Below are positions 1 to 6,595 of a stretch of 9,358 nucleotides of DNA, in pieces; positions within the stretch are counted from its first letter, which is position 1, and every line of letters starts with the position of its first letter. Under the pieces are notes generated by a model that was given only the letters and a program-made list of their open reading frames with translations, had not been told where the DNA came from and searched no databases. Made by a program: the position numbers and the translations under genes. The DNA is from Bacteroidota bacterium (lineage in GTDB: Bacteria > Bacteroidota > Bacteroidia > Bacteroidales > VadinHA17), in the NCBI GenBank assembly GCA_030593185.1, contig JAUVHQ010000067.1, positions 1 through 9,358 on the forward strand, written 5' to 3'.

Positions 1-2081
1 TCTCTCTTCTTGGTATTATAAATGATATTTTGGATTTCTCAAAGATCGAAGCAGGAAAGCTTGATCTCGAGCGTTCAGAATTTGATCTGGAGAAGGTCTT
101 TCAGGATTTAGCTAATGTAATTACCTATAAAGCTCATGAAAAAGGCCTTGAGATAGTTATTGGCCTGCCACGTAGCGTACCTCATATGTTGATCGGAGAT
201 TCACTGAGATTAAGCCAGATCATGATCAATCTGTCCAACAATGCCATCAAGTTTACCAGGGATGGTGAAGTTGTAATTCAAGCAGGGCTTGCAGAAAAGA
301 AAAAAGGCAAGGTAAAGATCCTGTTCAGTATTAAAGACACTGGAATTGGTCTTACTAAAGAGCAGGCTGATCGCCTGTTTCAATCCTTTTCGCAAGCCGA
401 TGTTTCAACCACAAGGAAATATGGTGGCACGGGACTTGGACTTGCCATTAGTAAAAGCCTGACAGAAATGATGGAAGGAGAGATCTGGGTGGAAAGTATA
501 AAAGGGCAAGGAAGTACATTTTTCTTTACAGCCTGGTTTGGCCTGGGCGAAGAACAAAAGGCCAAGAAATTCGTACCGGCCGCTGATCTACGGGGAATGA
601 AGGTGCTGGTTTGTGATGATAATGAAACTTCCTGCGATATACTTAGGGAAGCACTGGAAGCTTTTACATTTAAGGTTACAACAGTTCGATCAGGGAAGGA
701 TGCAATTATTGAGCTTGAAAAAAGTACAGATGAACCTTATGAGCTGGTACTAATGGATTGGAATATGCCTGATATGGATGGTTTACAAGTTGCAGAATTA
801 ATTAAATCAGATAAGAAGATTTTTACACCTCCAACAATTATTATGGTGACAGCATATAACAGGGAGGAGGTCCTGTCTGAAGCTGAAAAAATTGGCATAG
901 CTGCAATCCTCATTAAGCCTGTAAGTTATTCAACACTCTTCGATACCATCATGGAGGTATTCAGGAAAAAAGTTGAAAGAGAACATATTGAACGTGAAAC
1001 CGGTGTAATTACCGAAGATCTTTTATCACAATTGCAGGGAGCCCTGGTTCTTCTGGTTGAAGACAATGAGGTAAACCAGGATGTGGCTGTGGGCATGCTC
1101 GAAGCAGCAGGTATTCAGGCAGAAATTGCCAATAACGGGAAGGAAGCTGTTGAAATGGTCAAAGCCTCGGGCAAACCTTCAAAATTTGAATTTGTATTTA
1201 TGGACCTTCAGATGCCCGTGATGGATGGTTATGAAGCCACCCGGGAGATAAGGAAGCTGAAAGATTATATAGATCTTCCGATTGCTGCGATGACAGCTGA
1301 TGCCATTTCAGGGGTGAAAGAGAAATGCTTTGAGGCAGGGATGAATGACTTTGTGTCTAAACCGATAGATCCCGCAAAGTTCTACAGGACACTGTCAAAA
1401 TGGATCAAGCCGGGAACAGCAACAACCGGTAAGAAATCTGGCCCTGAAATTGCATCTGAAACAGAGCTACATATAGAGATACCTGAAATTGAGGGATTAG
1501 ATACCAAAGCCGGTCTGCGCAGGATAAATAATAATAAAATTTTGTATCTGAAACTTCTAACCAAATTCTCAAAAAACTATTCAGGTTTCATACAGGAATT
1601 AAAAGGGAAATTACTGGAAGGGAGAACCGAAGAAGCAGAACGTATGGTTCATACTATAAAAGGGGTTTCAGGAAACATAAGTGCAACTGATCTTTACAAT
1701 TATGCAGTAATGCTTAATGACAAATTAAGAAAGCAGGAGAAAATTGATATTAATCACGAGTTATCGCAGTTTGATAAACATCTGACCCCTATCCTTGAAT
1801 CACTGGAGAAATTTCATAAGGAAAAGGAAGAAGCGTTGTCTAAAGACCCGGAGGATACTGTCGAAATCCTTGATAAAACAATATTAATAAACCGGTTAAA
1901 AGAATTAAGTGAACTGCTTAAAAACAGCGACTTCGATGCAGTAGAAAAACATAAGTTGATAGAAAAAATTTCAGGCATTGGACAATACAGGGAAGAATTA
2001 AGGAAAATAAATGACTTCATTTCTTCCTATGAATTTGATGAGGCAAAAAAAGTAGTAATTAAATGGATAGAAGGCATGTAA
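1..2081 (+). CDS. Hybrid sensor histidine kinase, HisKA-HATPase-REC-REC-HPt (5' end cut by window)
   Basis: The reading frame is open from the first complete codon (base 3), so the gene starts upstream; the TTG at 30 is an internal leucine codon. Residues are numbered from that codon. The first residues, through DFSKIEAGK, are the second helix of a HisKA dimerisation domain; the phospho-accepting H-box histidine lies outside the window. The ATPase domain follows, with the N box around 64-76 (NLSNNAIKF), G1 box DTGIG at 103-107 and G2 box GGTGLGL at 132-138. Receiver 1 (about 190-311) has D196/D197, phospho-site D243, T274 and K296. Receiver 2 (about 338-458) has E344/D345, D392, T422 and K444. 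An HPt domain (about 492-590) has H541 in HTIKGVSG. About 90 further residues look helical and have no assigned role. All visible catalytic residues are intact, so it should run a His-Asp-His phosphorelay. The sensor input is not visible. It is probably co-transcribed with the kinase gene 37 bases downstream. Confidence 0.95.
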   Translation, partial: SLLGIINDILDFSKIEAGKLDLERSEFDLEKVFQDLANVITYKAHEKGLEIVIGLPRSVPHMLIGDSLRLSQIMINLSNNAIKFTRDGEVVIQAGLAEKKKGKVKILFSIKDTGIGLTKEQADRLFQSFSQADVSTTRKYGGTGLGLAISKSLTEMMEGEIWVESIKGQGSTFFFTAWFGLGEEQKAKKFVPAADLRGMKVLVCDDNETSCDILREALEAFTFKVTTVRSGKDAIIELEKSTDEPYELVLMDWNMPDMDGLQVAELIKSDKKIFTPPTIIMVTAYNREEVLSEAEKIGIAAILIKPVSYSTLFDTIMEVFRKKVEREHIERETGVITEDLLSQLQGALVLLVEDNEVNQDVAVGMLEAAGIQAEIANNGKEAVEMVKASGKPSKFEFVFMDLQMPVMDGYEATREIRKLKDYIDLPIAAMTADAISGVKEKCFEAGMNDFVSKPIDPAKFYRTLSKWIKPGTATTGKKSGPEIASETELHIEIPEIEGLDTKAGLRRINNNKILYLKLLTKFSKNYSGFIQELKGKLLEGRTEEAERMVHTIKGVSGNISATDLYNYAVMLNDKLRKQEKIDINHELSQFDKHLTPILESLEKFHKEKEEALSKDPEDTVEILDKTILINRLKELSELLKNSDFDAVEKHKLIEKISGIGQYREELRKINDFISSYEFDEAKKVVIKWIEGM

Positions 2082-2118
2082 TTGGGGGGGGAAACTTACT
2101 GTTTTATTAATAAATCCT

Positions 2119-3318
2119 ATGATGAAAGAAATAAATAGATTAGACGATATAACAGGGCAAAAGATACTGATTGTTGATGATGCCCCTGAAAATATCGATA
2201 TCCTTTCGGAAGCCCTTTTAAAATATAAAAGATTGATTGCAACAAATGGCGAAAAAGCTTTGAAAATCGCCTTTGGTGAAAACAAACCTGACCTTATCCT
2301 GCTCGATATTGAGATGCCCGGTATGGATGGTTTTGAAGTTTGCAGGAAGCTTAAGGCGAACGAGAAGACTAAAAATATCCCTGTAATATTCCTGACCGTT
2401 AGATCTGACAGGAAGGATATTATTAAAGGCTTCCTTCTGGGGGCTCAGGATTATATTACTAAACCGTTTGATATTGAAGAGCTAATTTCCAGGGTGAATA
2501 CTCATCTTGAGCTAAAACTCAGTCGCGAAAAACTTGAATCTGTAAATCAATATCTTGAAGAACAAGTTGCGCTGCGCACCAGGGAGCTGAATAACGCCAA
2601 TGAAAAACTTGAAAAAGCAATGAGGGAACTGGAAGTACTGGATGTGTCAAAAACGGAATTTTTACAGATGCTGAGTCATGAAATACGTACACCTCTGAAT
2701 GGAATTTTAAGCTCTTTGGACTTTATTAAAGATAGCATACTTTCAGATGAAATGCATGAATTTTTCGAAATCCTGGAAGAATCGACAAAACGACTGGAAA
2801 AATTCTCATACCAGGCCCTCGAAATTACGAACCTTCGGACAAAAGGTGCAGAGGCCCTGAAAAATGCTGATATTAACTTAAGACTGCTGATAGATAGCTG
2901 CTCTGAGGAATTATCAGAAGAATTAACAAATAAAAAAATTGAATTGGATGTAAAGCATCCTTCAGATGAACCTTTGATGAAAGGGGACAGTGAATTTATC
3001 AAAAAAGCCTTCAGAATCCTGATCGGGAATGCGGTTAAACATTCTCCTTATAATGAGGTTATTAAAGTTGAAGGATCTATTCAAGCTGAATCTATTGAAT
3101 ATAAGATTATTGATAAAGGTAAAGGATTTGCAAAGAAGGTATTGGATAATGATCTAAATCCGATGATTCTTGAAGAGAAGCATATTGATCAGAATGTTGG
3201 CCTTGATTTACATTTTGTAAAATTGGTTATGAATGCTCACTCAGGTAAGATTAAAATAGGTAACAATGAGTCAGGAGGGGCATTTGTCCGGTTAGAATTT
3301 CCAATTAGCACTTCATAA
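2119..3318 (+). CDS. Receiver-histidine kinase fusion (REC-coiled coil-HisKA-HATPase)
   Basis: The protein has 399 residues and no signal peptide or membrane segment, so it is probably cytosolic. The N-terminal receiver (about 14-133) has acidic pair D20/D21, phospho-acceptor D63, T93 and K115. A charged, probably coiled-coil linker (about 134-176) leads to a HisKA domain with H187 in LSHEIRTPLNG. The ATPase domain has an N box with N304 (GNAVKH) and a DxGxG G1 box at D332-G336. The G2 region reads GLDL at 361-364 instead of the usual GLGL, and the stretch between G1 and G2 is short, so ATP binding may be altered. Its receiver is about two-thirds identical by eye to that of the phosphatase gene at 4119, which suggests duplication and a shared upstream phosphodonor. 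The HPt of the preceding hybrid kinase is the obvious candidate, by inference. The ATG at 2119 is followed directly by a second ATG; no Shine-Dalgarno sequence is evident, as is usual in Bacteroidota. Confidence 0.93.
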   Translation: MMKEINRLDDITGQKILIVDDAPENIDILSEALLKYKRLIATNGEKALKIAFGENKPDLILLDIEMPGMDGFEVCRKLKANEKTKNIPVIFLTVRSDRKDIIKGFLLGAQDYITKPFDIEELISRVNTHLELKLSREKLESVNQYLEEQVALRTRELNNANEKLEKAMRELEVLDVSKTEFLQMLSHEIRTPLNGILSSLDFIKDSILSDEMHEFFEILEESTKRLEKFSYQALEITNLRTKGAEALKNADINLRLLIDSCSEELSEELTNKKIELDVKHPSDEPLMKGDSEFIKKAFRILIGNAVKHSPYNEVIKVEGSIQAESIEYKIIDKGKGFAKKVLDNDLNPMILEEKHIDQNVGLDLHFVKLVMNAHSGKIKIGNNESGGAFVRLEFPISTS

Positions 3319-3411
3319 CTTGTGAACCAGGGCAAACGCATGAAACCCACAAAAGGGAATGATTATTCAGAATGATCTAAATGAAAACAAATAATTTTAC
3401 AAATAAAAAAT

Positions 3412-3840
3412 ATGCCACCAAAGCACAAAAACACAAAATCACACCAAAATAAATATAAACCAATTCCTCATGAATTGGATATGATTGGAAAGAAAATTGT
3501 TGATGCTGCTTATACTGTCCATAAGAATTTAGGCCCGGGTTTACTGGAGAAAGTTTATGAAGTATGTTTTTGCCATGAATTGGTTAAGCGAGGGCTTAAA
3601 TATCAGAGACAGGTTGATATTCCAATTGTTTACGATAACCTTGAATTTAATGAAGGATTGAGACTTGATGTAATTGTTGAGAATAGCATTATTTGTGAGC
3701 TAAAAGCCTTAGAAACAGTCAATCCTGTATGGGAAGCACAAATCATAAGCCATTTAAAATTAACAGATAAACGTTTGGGTTATCTGATTAATTTCAATGT
3801 AGTGAATATTGGTAAAGGTATTAAACGTTTTGCTATGTAG
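3412..3840 (+). CDS. GxxExxY family protein (PD-(D/E)XK nuclease-like fold)
   Basis: The family signature GxxExxY is present at G43-L-L-E46-K-V-Y49, within the typical context DAAYTVHKNLGPGLLEKVYE. Downstream residues fit a PD-(D/E)XK-type core: D86 in LRLDV, E96-L-K98, and Q110 in the following helix. The family has this nuclease-like fold, but I know of no established function for it, so nuclease activity is an inference. The first 15 or so residues (MPPKHKNTKS...) are encoded by the left arm of an inverted repeat that brackets the gene. Translation may therefore begin at the internal ATG at 3481 (Met24), just before the conserved IGKKIVDAAY segment. The gene lies between two paralogous signalling genes with which it has no evident functional link, and it looks like an inserted cassette. 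Family identity is firm; the start codon is not. Confidence 0.9.
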   Translation: MPPKHKNTKSHQNKYKPIPHELDMIGKKIVDAAYTVHKNLGPGLLEKVYEVCFCHELVKRGLKYQRQVDIPIVYDNLEFNEGLRLDVIVENSIICELKALETVNPVWEAQIISHLKLTDKRLGYLINFNVVNIGKGIKRFAM

Positions 3841-3880
3841 GTTGTTTGGTGAATTTTGGTGTTTTAGTGCTTTGGTGGCA
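3413..3880. repeat. Inverted-repeat-bounded segment carrying the GxxExxY gene
   Basis: TGCCACCAAAGCAC at 3413-3426 has its exact reverse complement GTGCTTTGGTGGCA at 3867-3880. Similarity continues inward imperfectly to about 3448 on the left and 3845 on the right, as low-complexity runs of CACCAAAA type. The two arms enclose only the GxxExxY gene, giving a unit of 468 bases. No transposase is present and I see no convincing target-site duplication: both flanks are A-rich, so short matches mean little. It could be a non-autonomous mobile unit, or a transcribed stem around the gene. Confidence 0.75.
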
Positions 3881-4035
3881 AAAATTGACAGTACCTCAAA
3901 ATAATATTTAGTCGTTATTTGATGCTTGATAGTGAAACAGTTGAAACTACTAAATTTGAATGATTGTGAAATAAGGCTGAGGCTAAGGAAGATAAAAGGT
4001 TTTAAGATTTTAAGAAATTATTATTAATCAACGAA

Positions 4036-4043
4036 TAATTTTG
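4036..4043 (+). promoter_or_regulatory. Possible -7 promoter box for the receiver-phosphatase gene
   Basis: TAATTTTG matches the Bacteroidota -7 consensus TAnnTTTG. It lies 75 bases upstream of the ATG at 4119 and just before a GC-rich hairpin, which would then fall in the 5' untranslated region. No good -33 TTTG stands at the expected distance of about 19 bases. Such 8-mers arise by chance in AT-rich DNA, so this is weak. Confidence 0.3.
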
Positions 4044-4049
4044 AACTTA

Positions 4050-4087
4050 GCCCCGCCTGAGCGGGGCGATCTCATGAACGAAGTGAG
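4050..4087. repeat. Two adjacent hairpins, possible REP-like palindromic element
   Basis: GCCCCGC (4050-4056) and GCGGGGC (4061-4067) form a perfect 7-base-pair, wholly GC stem around a CTGA loop. This stands out in otherwise AT-rich DNA. A weaker dyad CTCA/TGAG (4071-4074 and 4084-4087) follows directly. There is no T run after either stem, so a standard intrinsic terminator is unlikely. The composition contrast suggests a dispersed palindromic repeat or a structured leader for the gene at 4119. The remaining sequence between the GxxExxY cassette and this element (3881-4049) shows no gene. Confidence 0.5.
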
Positions 4088-4118
4088 TAAATTCCGATAC
4101 GTATAAATTATTATCCAT

Positions 4119-5300
4119 ATGCAAAATTCAGAACAACAACAAATACTGATTGTCGATGATGCAGCTGAAAACATTGACATCCTGGGAGATGCCTTATCGA
4201 ACTATAAAAGAATGGTGGCGATCAATGGAGAGAAAGCCCTTGAACTGGCCATGGGGAATAATCCTCCTGATTTGATACTGCTTGACATTGTTATGCCAGG
4301 TATGGATGGCTATGAAGTTTGCAAAAGATTGAAGACGAATGAGAAGACCAGGGAAATTCCTGTAATTTTCCTGACTGCCAAAACCGATACCGAGAGTGTG
4401 GTGAAGGGCTTTGAAACGGGAGCTATTGATTATGTCACGAAGCCTTTTAATACCAGCGAGTTACTTGCCAGGGTGACCACCCAACTGGCGTTAAAAAAAT
4501 CGAAAGATGATATCGCCCGATATCTCAAAGAAATTGAATTAAAGAACAAACTGATTAACCATAGCATTCGCTATGCTGAAAGTATCCAGAATGCAGTTCT
4601 TCCTGATATGGAGTTTATGAAGAAAGAGATGCCGGAGCACTTTGTATTGTTTAAACCAAAAGATATTGTCAGTGGCGATTTTTACTGGGTGAAAAAAATC
4701 AGTAATTTTCTCATTATTGCAGTTGTTGATTGCACAGGACATGGAGTTCCGGGTGCTTTTATGAGTATGCTTGGAATTTCTTTCCTGAATGAAACGGTAA
4801 CTAAAACAAAGTTTGATAAGGCAAATGAAATCCTTGAACGCCTCAGGAAAATGGTTAAGGTATCCCTTAATCAAACAGGGAAGTATAGTGAACCAAGAGA
4901 TGGAATGGATATGGCTTTGTGTATCCTTGATCTTGATAATAAAGAGATGCAATATGCCGGTGCTTATAATCCCCTTTACCTGATCCGCGATGGGGAACTA
5001 ATTGAATATCAAGCGGACAGACAACCCGTTGCTATCCATTGTGTCGAAAAAGAATTCACCAATCATGTCATCAAGCTTCAGGAGAGAGATACATTTTATA
5101 TTTTTTCAGATGGTTTTTATGATCAACTTGGAGGAACAAAATATAAAAAATTTTTGTCAAAGAACTTTAAAACATTGCTCCTTGAAATAAATAAAAAATC
5201 AATGGATCAGCAGAAGGATTTGCTTGATAAAACATTGAAGGAATGGATGAAGAATTATGAACAGATAGATGACATCCTGGTAATGGGAATTAGAATGTAA
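4119..5300 (+). CDS. Response regulator with SpoIIE/PP2C-type serine phosphatase output (REC-PP2C)
   Basis: The protein has 393 residues and no membrane segments. The N-terminal receiver (about 8-127) carries D13/D14, phospho-acceptor D56, T86 and K108. A helical linker (about 128-160) is followed by a SpoIIE-like PP2C domain (about 175-393). Metal-ligand motifs are recognisable: D187 in SGDFYW, D204 with the GHG turn (207-209) in VDCTGHGVPGAF, D264 in GMDMAL, D331-G332 in FSDGF, and D384/D385 in the terminal IDDILVMG. Phosphatases of this build usually dephosphorylate STAS anti-anti-sigma proteins in partner-switching pathways. No STAS or anti-sigma gene lies in the window, so the target is unknown. 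The receiver resembles that of the kinase at 2119 closely enough that both may take phosphate from the same HPt domain. The stop codon lies 3 bases from that of the convergent membrane protein gene. Confidence 0.94.
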   Translation: MQNSEQQQILIVDDAAENIDILGDALSNYKRMVAINGEKALELAMGNNPPDLILLDIVMPGMDGYEVCKRLKTNEKTREIPVIFLTAKTDTESVVKGFETGAIDYVTKPFNTSELLARVTTQLALKKSKDDIARYLKEIELKNKLINHSIRYAESIQNAVLPDMEFMKKEMPEHFVLFKPKDIVSGDFYWVKKISNFLIIAVVDCTGHGVPGAFMSMLGISFLNETVTKTKFDKANEILERLRKMVKVSLNQTGKYSEPRDGMDMALCILDLDNKEMQYAGAYNPLYLIRDGELIEYQADRQPVAIHCVEKEFTNHVIKLQERDTFYIFSDGFYDQLGGTKYKKFLSKNFKTLLLEINKKSMDQQKDLLDKTLKEWMKNYEQIDDILVMGIRM

Positions 5301-5303
5301 GCT

Positions 5304-5957
5304 TCAGATAAGCCACCTGTCCATATTCAAAATGTCAAAAAACAATACTCCCTGAATAACAAATCTGAAAAGGCGGGCAATTGCGAACAGGAGAAAAAGT
5401 TTGAAGGGATATTTTAGCATGGTTATTGAGATCACAACAAGGGAGAACGGGGTGAATGGAAACAAGGCTGCGATGATGATGAAGGCGCCACCCCATTTCC
5501 TGATAAAGTCAATGTAATTACTTAATTTTCTTTCTGTATAGGCTTTTACTTTTGGCCATCTCGATATCCATCTCCCGATCTGGTAGGAAATTACGCCACT
5601 AACATAAGATAAAATACCTAAGAGGGCAAGGTAAAGAACTGGCTTTTCAAATTTCTGTGTCCAGATAACAAACAGATCCACAGGTATCAAACCCATGAAG
5701 GATTCAGAAACGAAAAAGAGGATGATTACGAACCTGTCAGAAAGTGTGTTGAAAAAACCCTGAAACAGGCGATTGAAATCAATCAGGTATTTCCCGATCA
5801 GAAAAACCAGGAAAATAAAAATCACATATAAGACGATGATCATCAATACATTTCTACCAACATATCTGAACAATCCTCTCTCTCTGTAATGAATAAACAA
5901 TTTTTTCATCCTGGATCCGGATCGACTAACCCGGTTATCTGATCTGTTATTGGTCAT
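5304..5957 (-). CDS. VTT/DedA-like (SNARE-associated) integral membrane protein
   Basis: The 217-residue protein has about five hydrophobic segments, near residues 37-60, 75-100, 107-128, 157-180 and 187-208, after a basic N-terminus. The arrangement recalls the VTT (SNARE-associated/DedA) family. The first re-entrant region reads SESFMGLIPVD, with an acidic residue (E85) and a GxIP turn; then come GVISYQIGRW and later ALFPFTPFS, in the place of the second family motif. Family members act in membrane lipid homeostasis, and some as lipid scramblases or flippases; a specific role here cannot be assigned. Translation could start at the ATG at 5957 or at Met17 (ATG at 5909), which removes a short polar leader and gives MKKLFIHY. 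The gene converges on the phosphatase gene, so its transcript probably overlaps that one at the 3' end. Confidence 0.8.
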   Translation of the reverse strand: MTNNRSDNRVSRSGSRMKKLFIHYRERGLFRYVGRNVLMIIVLYVIFIFLVFLIGKYLIDFNRLFQGFFNTLSDRFVIILFFVSESFMGLIPVDLFVIWTQKFEKPVLYLALLGILSYVSGVISYQIGRWISRWPKVKAYTERKLSNYIDFIRKWGGAFIIIAALFPFTPFSLVVISITMLKYPFKLFLLFAIARLFRFVIQGVLFFDILNMDRWLI

Positions 5958-6155
5958 TTGTGAACCTATTTAAATTCAATATGAATGTATGAAAAAATCA
6001 ATAATAATAATAAAGATCCAACAGATTTTATTTTTTCCCCGATACCGGCAATGGAGCCTTGAGACAATCTCTGCGTAAAGAACTCATAAATTGTAATCAG
6101 AACCAGATATTTGACCAAAATTCTGAAATATTATACAGAGGTCATTATATGGTTA

Positions 6156-6171
6156 TTAATGAAATCATTAA
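6156..6171. repeat. Inverted repeat TTAATGA-AA-TCATTAA
   Basis: Perfect 7-base arms are separated by two bases, an architecture typical of dimeric regulator sites. It is the first of three dyads within 100 bases in the divergent intergenic region. It is all A/T except for the central G and C, so chance occurrence is possible. Confidence 0.45.
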
Positions 6172-6189
6172 GAGAGACAATTCGAAATA

Positions 6190-6215
6190 TAATCACTTGA
6201 TTAAAGCAGTGATTA
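6190..6215. repeat. Inverted repeat TAATCACT-N10-AGTGATTA
   Basis: Perfect 8-base arms at 6190-6197 and 6208-6215 flank a 10-base spacer. The right arm overlaps the first two bases of the 38-base palindrome that follows. The spacing would put the two half-sites on roughly the same face of the helix, as for a dimeric DNA-binding protein. No regulator gene is adjacent. Confidence 0.55.
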
Positions 6216-6251
6216 ATTACGTTATTAATAACGTTATTAATAACGTAATTA
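6214..6251. repeat. Perfect 38-base palindrome built from a 12-base repeat
   Basis: The sequence equals its own reverse complement across all 38 bases, centred between 6232 and 6233. It consists of TAATT, two copies of ACGTTATTAATA (6219-6230 and 6231-6242), then ACGT and AATTA. ACGT cores therefore recur exactly every 12 bases, at 6219, 6231 and 6243. Possible roles are a multi-site operator, a cruciform, or an AU-rich transcript hairpin. The location between divergent genes favours a control site. Confidence 0.85.
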
Positions 6252-6396
6252 TTTTGACAGATAAAATGCATATCAGCAACGCTACTGTCGTGTCAATGAT
6301 AAACAGACAGGTAGGTTATTATATCTTTAAAAATATTTTGTTTTATTTTTCAAATATCAGTAATTTCACCAAACAACTTAATTGAAAGAATTATGA

Positions 6397-6481
6397 AACT
6401 TCCATGTATTATTTAATGCACGAACAAAAATGAATAAATAATGGTTGCTCAACAGTATTCATATTTTTCCACATGGAAGTT
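6397..6481. repeat. 11-base inverted repeat AACTTCCATGT / ACATGGAAGTT, 63-base spacer
   Basis: The arms at 6397-6407 and 6471-6481 are perfect reverse complements and do not extend in either direction. The 63 bases between them are AT-rich. It could be the base of a structured leader RNA or the ends of a tiny mobile repeat; no flanking duplication is seen. Confidence 0.5.
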
Positions 6482-6537
6482 CACGAGCGGGTTTGCGCCA
6501 TGGGCTTTTGTGGGAGCGAGTAACAAATACCACAGAA

Positions 6538-6570
6538 CTTGTAAAAAGGTAGAAAATATAAGTAACCTTG
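6538..6570 (+). promoter_or_regulatory. Weak candidate promoter for the Tat TIM-barrel gene
   Basis: TAACCTTG (6563-6570) matches seven of eight positions of TAnnTTTG counting the two free positions, and CTTG (6538-6541) lies 21 bases upstream as a possible -33 element. The ATG at 6596 is 25 bases downstream. Both boxes are imperfect. Confidence 0.3.
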
Positions 6571-6595
6571 TCACTAACATAAAAGATTCAAACGT

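Larger units (their letters stand above)
5958..6595. other. Divergent intergenic region, 638 bases, no convincing gene, rich in dyads
   Basis: This AT-rich interval separates the minus-strand membrane protein gene from the plus-strand isomerase-like gene, so it should contain both promoters. I find no protein of recognisable family and no tRNA. A 108-codon open frame (6059-6385) runs through the palindromes and has biased, low-complexity translation, so I do not call it. The interval has a short ATA/AAT tract near 6000-6012, a cluster of dyads at 6156-6251, and an 11-base inverted repeat at 6397-6481. Confidence 0.7.

Noticed and set aside
30..32. Start of the first gene at the TTG codon
   Set aside because: The frame is open to the window edge and reads SLLGIINDI just before it, the normal HisKA helix, so this is an internal leucine and the gene is truncated by the window.
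3413..3880. CRISPR array or insertion sequence at the repeated CACCAAAA sequences
   Set aside because: The repeats are two inverted arms, not spaced direct repeats, and there is no transposase in the segment.
3404..3886. Target-site duplication (AAAAAT) flanking the inverted-repeat unit
   Set aside because: The matches are offset by two bases on one side and both flanks are A-rich, so they carry no weight.
4539..4952. 137-codon minus-strand open frame inside the receiver-phosphatase gene
   Set aside because: It lies opposite a well-supported coding region with intact PP2C motifs and has no recognisable protein features.
6059..6385. 108-codon open frame between the divergent genes, with a stretch (DKMHISNATVVSMINR) that faintly recalls a helix-turn-helix
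   Set aside because: It begins with TTG, runs through the palindromes, is dominated by N, I, K and V from AT-rich repeats, and has no family resemblance over its length. The short HTH-like stretch is too weak to support a gene or a pseudogene.
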